Both the position numbers and the translations under genes were made by a program. Of a stretch of DNA of 64,000 nucleotides, positions 40,901 to 49,900 are shown in pieces. Positions within the stretch are counted from its first letter, which is position 1. Every line of letters starts with the position of its first letter. The notes beneath the pieces are model-generated. The model searched no databases. It was not told where the DNA came from and saw only the letters and a list, made by a program, of their open reading frames with translations. The DNA is from Pseudomonas gingeri (GTDB lineage: Bacteria; Pseudomonadota; Gammaproteobacteria; Pseudomonadales; Pseudomonadaceae). Location of the stretch: positions 62,001 through 126,000 of the forward strand of contig NZ_JACAQA010000007.1 of NCBI RefSeq assembly GCF_013385425.1. Direction: 5' to 3'.

Positions 40901-43900
40901 CAGGTTGTCGAAGGCGAACTGCGATTGCAGCACGTAGGGATCGCCCTGTTCCGCGCTGAGGTGGTGATAGAGGATGCCGGCCTGCAACGGCGCCAGGGCA
41001 TAGATATCCTGGACGTTGGCAACGCCCCCCGGCACCGTGGCGACGATCCGGTCGATGGCGGCCTGGTCCAGGTTCGCCAGCGGCAACAGTTCGGGGGTGA
41101 TACGCGAGCAATCGAGGGTAATGCCATTGGCCGGCACGCGAATTTCACGACCACTGCCCACCGCCGCGGCCAGCGCCGCCAGGGTCGGCTGGCTGAACAG
41201 CACCCGGACATCGGCGCTCAGGCCGGCCTGGCGCATACGCTCGATCAGCGTCACCGCCAGCAATGAATGCCCGCCCAGTTCGAAGAAGTGGTCATGTCGA
41301 CCGACCTGCTCGACCTTGAGCAGCTCGGACCATAACTGCGCCAGCAAGGTCTCGGTTGCTCCCTCGGGCGCCTCGTAGCCACGGCTGATCAACGCCCGTT
41401 CATCCGGCGCCGGCAGGGCCTTGCGATCCAGCTTGCCGTTGGCCGTCAGCGGCAGGCGCTCAAGGCGCACATAGGCCATGGGCACCATATATTCCGGCAA
41501 CTGCCCGTGCAAATGCCCGCGCAACGCGTCGATCCGCTCCACCGCCCCGACAAAGGCCGGGGTGAAATAGGCCACCAGGCGCTTGTCGCCCGGGGTCTCT
41601 TCGCGGCACAGCACCACGGCTTCCTTGACCTCGGGATGTTCGGCCAGGCGCGCTTCGATCTCGCCCAGTTCGACCCGGAAGCCACGGATCTTCACCTGGT
41701 CGTCATTACGCCCCAGGTATTCCAGGTTGCCGTCGGCACGCCAGCGCGCCAGGTCGCCGGTGCGATACAAGCGCGCCTGCGGGTCGCTGTCGAACGGGTC
41801 GGCGACAAATTTTTCCCGGGTCAACTCATCCCGGTTCAGGTACCCCTTGGCCACGCCCAGGCCACCGATATACAGCTCACCGATCACCCCCAGCGGCACG
41901 GGCTGGGCCTGGGCATCGAGCACATAAAGACGGCCGTTGCCCACCGGCCGGCCAATCGGCAGGCTGCCGCGGTCCGCCCGGGTGATTTCATAGGTTGCGG
42001 AAAAGGTCGTGGCTTCGGTCGGGCCGTAGCCATTGAGCAGGTGCTCGGGAGCGGCGTTCTCCAGGACCCGTGCGATAACCGCCGGGTCCAGCACATCGCC
42101 GCCGACAATCAGGTAACGCAGGCGCGAGAAGGCGTCGCCCAGGCCCGCGGCGTATTGATGGAACAGGCCGGCGGTCATCCACAGCACCGTGACCGACTGT
42201 TCCAGCAGCAGGCGCTGGAAGTTTTCCGGGGAGAGCAAGTCGGCCTGGCCGATCACCACCACGCAACCGCCATTGAGCAGCGGCGCCCAGACGTCGAGGG
42301 TGCTGGCGTCGAATGCCGGGTTGGAGGCAAAGGCCACCCGATCCCGGGCATTGAAGTCGGCATAACCGTTGTTGATCACCAGGCGGCTGATGGCCCGATG
42401 CGGCACCAGAACACCCTTGGGGGTGCCGGTGGAGCCGGAGGTGTACATGATGTAGGCCACGCTTTCGCTGGACTGCGGCATCGCCAGGTCATCGCCGTCC
42501 AGGCGTTCCAGACTCAGATGATCGAGGTCCACACATTGTACCTTGGTGACCAGCGGCACCTCGCGGCGAGTCAGCAGGACCCGGGCCTGGCTGTCCTCGA
42601 TCATGAAACCCTGGCGCTCGACCGGGGCGTTGATATCCAGCGGCACATAGACCGCGCCGCACTTGAGCACCGCCAGTTGGCTGACCAGCAGCTCATGGGA
42701 GCGTTCCAGCAGGATCGCCACGCTGTCGCCCGGTTGTACACCGAGACCGCGCAGATGGCGGGCCAGGCGGTTGGCCCGGGTGTTGAGTTCGGCGTAGGTC
42801 AGCGACACGCCATCGTGGATCGCCGCGCAAGCCTCGGGACGCGCCCGCACCTGGGCTTCGAACAGGCCATGGACGGTTTGCGTCCGTGGATAGTCGCGAG
42901 CGCTGGCATTGAACCCTACCAGCAGTTGCTCGCGCTCATCGGCGGGCAGGATCGACAGCCGCTCCAGCGGCAAGGCCGGCGTTTCCTCCAGCGCCTCTAC
43001 CAGACTTTCCAGGGCGCTGAGCATATAGCCGCAGACCCGTTGTGCCCCGGTACCGGCCAAGGTACCGACGTGCAGGGCGAAGTCTTCGCCCAGATCGTCC
43101 ACCGACAGGGTCAGCGGGTAGTTGGTGCGTTCTTCGCCACCGAGCATCTCGATGCCGTTCCAGGCCGGCAGGTCGCTGCTGCCACTCGCCAGGTGTCGAT
43201 AGTTCAGCAGCGCGCTGAACAACGGGGTCGGCGCCGCCACGCCGCTGCAACGTTGCGCCAGGGTCAGCGGCGCATGTTCGTGACCGAGCAGAGCGGTAAG
43301 GCGTGAGTGGGTGGCCTTGACCCCTTCACGTACACCCAGCCCACCCAGTGCCACCCGCAGCGGCAGGGTATTGATAAACATACCGAGTGCACGGTCGGCG
43401 CCCTCGCCGCCTTGCAGGCGACCGAGCAGGACGGTGCCGAACACCACTTCGTCCTTGCTCGAGACCGCACCGAGCACACGGGCCCAGGCCAGGTGGCAAA
43501 GGCTCGCGGCACTGACGCCCAATTGCCGGGCCTGGGTCCGCAGGCGGCGGCTGAGGCCGCTGTCCACGGCACAGCGGGCTTCTTCGATATCCTGGCCGTC
43601 GCCCTGCACATCCTGCAGGCCGAAGGGCAAGGTCGGTTCGTCGATATCGCCGAGCATTTCACGGAAGAACTGCTCGTGCTCGGCCTGGCTCACACCGAGG
43701 CGCGATTGGGCCACATAGTTGCGGTACGGGATCGAGGCCGGCAGTTGCGCCTGGCGATCCTGCATATGGGCTTCGATTTCGCCCACCAACGCCCCCAGGG
43801 AGGTGGCGTCGTTGACCAGGTGGTGGTACTGCAACAGGCCGATCCAGCGTTGGTTGGACGGGTCCTGTGCATAGTCGAGCTGCAGCATCGGCGCCCGACG

Positions 43901-46900
43901 GATATCCAGGCGGGTCTGCGGAGAATCGAGGCGCCCGCGCAGTTGTCCGGCGGTATCACCGGCGAGCGGGTCCGGCGACACTTCGTGCAGCGCCAGGGTC
44001 GCCTGGCGCCAGACCACTTGCAGCGGCGTATCGAGGCCTTCCCAGACCACCGCGGTGCGCAGGATATCGTGGCGTGCAATCACTCCTTGCAGGGCCCGGG
44101 CGAAGGCGTCGAGCCGGTCGCGGCTGTCGAAGGCGAACAGCGCGTGTTGCAGATACGGGTCGACATGGTCCACGGCCAGGTGATGGTGATAGAGGATGCC
44201 TTCCTGCAGCGGCGCCAACGGGTAGATATCCTGCACGTTCGCCGCGCCGCCCGGCACCTTAGCCACAACCCGGTCGATAGCGGCCTGGTCGAGAGTGACC
44301 AGCGGCAGCATGTCCGGGGTGAGGTGCGCGCAAGGGGTCGGGATGGCATTGGCCGGGACGACGATTTCACGCCCACCGCCCACGGCAGCAGCCAGGGCCG
44401 CAAGAGTCGGCTGGCTGAACAGCACGCGGACATCAGCGCTCAGGCCGGCCTGACGCATGCGTTCGATCAGGCTGACGGCCAGCAACGAATGGCCGCCCAG
44501 GTCGAAGAAGTGATCGTGGCGCCCGACCTGCTCGACATTGAGCAGCTGCATCCAGATCCGTGCCAGGATGGTTTCGGTTTCGCCCTGGGGCGCTTCATAA
44601 CCACGGCGGATCAGCGCATCGCCGTCCGGGGTCGGCAGGGCCTTGCGGTCGAGTTTGCCGTTGGGGGTCAGCGGCATGGCCTCAAGCAGCACGTAGATGG
44701 CGGGAACCATGTACTCCGGCAACTGCTCTTGCAGATGGCTGCGCAGAGATTCGATATCGACTGAAGTCTGCCCGGCCGCCAGGGTGTAATAGGCCACCAG
44801 GCGCTTGTCGCCCGGAATATCCTCGCGGGCCGTGACCACGGCTTCGTGGACGGTCGGGTGTTTGGCCAGGCGGGCGTCGATCTCGCCCAGTTCGATACGG
44901 AAACCGCGGATCTTCACCTGGTCGTCGTTACGACCAAGGTATTCGATATTGCCGTCCGGCAGGTAACGGCCGAGGTCGCCGGTGCGATACATCCGCGCCG
45001 AGGCTTCCCGGCTGAACGGGTCGTTGAGGAAACGTTCGGCGGTCAGGTCTTCACGGTTCAGATAACCCCGTGCCACACCGGCGCCGCCGATGTAGATTTC
45101 ACCCGGAACACCCAGCGGAACGGGCTGTTGCTGTTCATCCAGCAGGTAGAACTGGGTGTTGCCGACGGGTTTGCCGATATGGGGGGCGAAACCGTCCTCG
45201 CGATCCATCGACACCCAACTTGAGTAGGTGGTGGTTTCCGACGGGCCGTAAAGGTTGCACAGGCGTTGGACGCCGGTCTTCTCGAACAGCGATTCCACCA
45301 GACTGCGTTTCAGCGCTTCGCCGGCGACGTTGACCGTGTGCACCGATTCCGGCAAGCCATCGACTTCCAGCAACGCCTTGAGCGCCGATGGCACTGTGTT
45401 GATCAGGCCGATATCGTGCTCGCCCTGTTGCAACTCCAGAACGTTTTTCACCACCTCGATGCTGCCGCCTGAGGTCAAGGGGGCGAAGCATTCGTACACC
45501 GCCAGGTCGAAGTTCAGCGAAGTCGAGAACAACGTTTTTTCCAACGCCGGACCGCCGAAAGCGGCATGGGCCCAGGTCAGGAAGTTCACGGTGTTGCGGT
45601 GTTCGATCATCACGCCCTTGGGCAGACCAGTCGAACCCGAGGTGTAGATCAAGTACGCCAGATGCGCCGACGTCAGCCCCGGCACCTCAGGATTCTGGAC
45701 GGATTCTTCCTGCCAAGTGCCCTGATCGAGATTGATGACCGGCACCGAAACACCCGCCAGCAAATCACGGGTTGCGGTCTGCGCCAGTACGGCCGCCGGA
45801 GCACTGTCCTGCAACATATAGGCAATCCGCTCCGCCGGGTAAGCCGGGTCCAACGGCACATAACCGCCACCCGCCTTGAGAATCGCCAGCAAGCCGACGA
45901 CCATCTCCGCCCCGCGCTCGACACAGATCCCGACCCGTGAGTCCGGCTGCACACCCTGTTTACGCAAGGTATGCGCCAGACGGTTGGCTTGCTCGTTAAG
46001 CACGCGATAAGTCAGGCGGCGCCCGCCATGCACCACGGCCAAGGCGTCCGGCGTACGCTGCACCTGCGCTTCGAACAAACCATGGACGGTCTGCGCCTGC
46101 GGATAATCCAGCAGCGTGTCGTTGAACGACACCAGCAGTTGTTCACGCTCGTCAGCCGGCAGGATCGACAGGCCACTCAGTGGCGCCTCGGGGTTCTGCT
46201 CCAGCGCCTGGAGCAGATGCTCCAGTGCCGCCTCCATATAGGCGCAGACCCGCATGGCGCCGACTTCGGCGTTGACCTGCACATTCAGGCTGAAGCCCTC
46301 GCCCAGGTCATCGACGTTCAAGGTCAACGGATAGTTGGTACGTTCCTCACCACCAAGGGTCTCGATACCCTGCCAGGCCAGAGCGGCTTCTTCGGAAACA
46401 CTGCCGACGGCACTGTGACGGTAGTTGAGCAAGGCGCTGAACAATGGTGTCGGCGCGGCCACGCCGCTGCAACGCTGGGCCAGGGCCAGGGACGCATGTT
46501 CGTGCCCCAGCAGCGCGGTCAGTCGCGCATGGGTCGCCTTGACCCCGGCACGCGCGCCCTGCCCGCCCACGGCCACCCGCAGCGGCAAGGTATTGATAAA
46601 CATCCCCAGCGCGCGGTCGGCCCCCTCGCCGCCCTGCATCCGGCCCATCAACACGGTGCCGAAGACCACGTCCTGCTTGCCCGAAACCTTGCCCAATACC
46701 TGGGCCCAGGCCAGGTGATGCAAGCTGGCCGCGCTCACGCCCAACTGCCGGGCACGAGCCCGCAGGCGCAGGCTCAGCGCCGGCGACAGCACGCGGGTGG
46801 CTTCCTCGATGGAATGACCGTCGCCCTGCACATCCTGCAAACCGAACGGCAGTGTCGGCTCGTCGATATCGCCCAGCATCTCGCGGAAGAACGCTTCGTG

Positions 46901-49900
46901 TTCCTCCCGACGCCCACCCAGGCGCGCCTGGGCCACATAGTTGCGATACGGCACCGGGCAGCCCAACTGCGCGGCCTGCCCCAGCAGGTGTGCCTGGATT
47001 TCATGACGGACCACTTCCAGGGCGGTGTGGTCCAGGGCCATATGATGGAAGCGCAGCATCGCCACCCAGCGCTGCTCGGCTTCATCTTCGGCAAACACCA
47101 GTTGCATCAGTGGCGCTCGGGTCACGTCCAGGCGCGAGTGACGGGTGTCGAAACGCTCCTTGAGCTGGCTGGCTACATCACCGGCACGCGGGTCAAGCTC
47201 CAGGGCCTCGCGGTGCAGGCGGGCCTGGCGCCAGACCACCTGGACCGGCTCTTCCAGGCCCTGCCAGAGCACGGCGGTGCGCAGGATGTCATGGCGATCG
47301 ATAACCTGTTGCAACGCCAGGGCGAAAGCGTCCAGGCGCTGGCGGTCCGGCACCGTGAACAGTGCATGGAGGACGTAGGGATCGCCGCTGCCGGCAGACA
47401 GATGGTGATAGAGAATGCCTTCCTGCAACGGCGCCAGCGGATAGATATCCTGCACATTCGCCGCGCCACCGGGCACGTTCGCGACAATCTGTTCGATGGC
47501 GGCCTGGTCGAGGTTGACCAGGGGCAGCATCTCCGGGGTGATACGCTCGCAGCCTGCCGGAATGGCATTGGCCGGAACGACGATTTCCCGCCCGCCGCCC
47601 ACGACAGTGGCCAGAGCGGCCAGGGTCGGCTGACTGAAAAGCGCCTGCACATCGACACTGAGCCCGGCCTGGCGCATATGGCCGATCAGGCTGACGGCCA
47701 GCAGCGAATGGCCGCCCAGTTCGAAGAAGTGATCATGACGTCCGACCTGCTCGACCTTGAGCAGGTCGCTCCAGATCCGTGCCAGGGTGATTTCGGTTTC
47801 GCCTTGGGGCGCTTCGTAGCCACGACGGACCAGCGCATCGCTGTCCGGGGCTGGCAGGGCCTTGCGGTCGAGCTTGCCGTTGGGGGTCAGCGGCAGCTTG
47901 TCCAACACAACGTAGATGGCCGGGACCATGTACTCCGGCAGCTTTTCCTGCAGATGACGGCGCAGGCTGTCGATATCGACCGAGGTATGTCCATCGGCCA
48001 GGGTGTAATAGGCCACCAGACGCTTGTCGCCCGGAATATCTTCGCGGGCCGTGACCACGGCTTCGTGGACCGCCGGATGTTTGGCCAGGCGGGCATCGAT
48101 CTCGCCCAGTTCGATACGGAAACCACGGATTTTCACCTGGTCGTCGTTACGGCCGAGGTACTCGATATTGCCGTCCGGCAGATAGCGGCCGAGGTCGCCG
48201 GTGCGGTACATCCGGGCATTCGGCGTGGTTGCGAACGGATCCTGGAGGAAGCGTTCGGCGGTCAGGTCGTCGCGGTTCAGGTAACCCCGTGCCACACCGG
48301 CGCCGCCAATGTAGATTTCACCCGGAACACCTAACGGGACGGGCTGTTGCTGCTCGTCCAGCAGGTAGAACTGGGTGTTGCCCACCGGTTTGCCGATATG
48401 CGGGGCGAAGCCGTCCTGGCGATCCATCGCTACCCAGCTTGAATAGGTGGTGGTTTCCGAAGGGCCATAGAGGTTGCACAGGCGTTGGACGCCGGTCTTC
48501 TCGAACAGTGACTCCACCAGGCTGCGTTTAAGGGCCTCGCCGGCGACGTTGACCGTGTGCACCGATTTCGGCAGACCATCGACTTCCAGCAGCGCCTTCA
48601 AGGCTGAGGGTACGGTGTTGACCAGACCGATATCGTGTTCGCCCTGTTGCAGCTCCAGAACGTTTTTCACCACCTCGATGCTGCCGCCCGAAGTCAGCGG
48701 TGCAAAGCACTCGTAGACCGCCAGGTCGAAGTTCAGCGAGGTGGAGAACAAGGTCTTGTTCAACGCCTCATCACCGAAAGCGGCGTGAGCCCAGGTCAGG
48801 AAGTTCACGGTATTGCGGTGTTCGATCATCACGCCTTTGGGCAGACCGGTCGAACCCGAGGTGTAGATCAGGTAAGCCAGATGCGCTGAGGTCAGCCCTG
48901 GCACCTGCGGATTCTGGACGGATTCGTCCTGCCAGGTGTCCTGGTCGAGATTGATCACGGGCACCGTAACGCCCGCCAACAATGCCTGGGTAGCCGACTG
49001 AGCCAGCACCGCCGCCGGAGCGCTGTCCTGCAACATATAGGCAATCCGCTCCGCCGGATAAGCCGGGTCCAGCGGCACATAACCGCCGCCCGCCTTGAGA
49101 ATCGCCAGCAACCCGACAACCATCTCGGCCCCACGCCCGACACAGATCCCGACCCGAGAATCCGGCTGCACACCCTGCTTGCGCAACGCATGGGCCAAAC
49201 GGTTGGCCTGCTCGTTAAGCTCGCGATAGCTCAGGCGCTGTTCGCCATGCACCACCGCCAAAGCATCCGGCGTACGCTCAACCTGCGCCTCGAACAACCC
49301 GTGAATGGTCTGTTCCCGCGGATAATCCAGTGCCGTATCGTTGAACCCCACCAGCAACTGTTCGCGCTCATCGGCCGGCAGGATCGAGAGGCTGTTGAGC
49401 GCCGAAGTCGAAGCCCGCTCCAGGGCCTGGACCAACTGCTCCAACGCCGTCTGCATATACCCGCAGACCCGCTGCGCACCGATACCGGCAAGCGCCTGCA
49501 CATTCAGGCTGAAACCTTCGCCCAGGTCATCCAGGGACAGGATCAGCGGATAGTTGGTGCGTTCTTCGCCCCCCAACACCTCGATCCCTTCCCACAGCTG
49601 CACCGCCTCCCCCGTCACCGCCTCAGCAGAACTGTGCCGGTAGTTGAGCAAGGTGCTGAACAACGGCGTCGGCGCGGCCACGCCGCTGCAACGCTGGGCC
49701 AGGGACAACGAGGCGTGCTCGTGACCGAGCAACGCGGTCAGCCGCGCATGGGTCGCCTTGACCCCGGCCCGCACATCCTGCTCGCCCACGGCAACCCGCA
49801 GCGGCAAGGTATTGATAAACATCCCCAGGGCCCGGCGAACCCCTTCGCTGCCGCGCATCCGCCCCAGCAGCACGGTGCCGAACACCACATCGTTGCGCCC

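Noticed and set aside
37905..41149. Dehydroalanine at the B4 and C8 serine positions.
   Set aside because: The C domains that take these serines as donors (B5 and C9) have the ordinary HHxxxDH motif, not the DDATS subtype linked here to dehydration.
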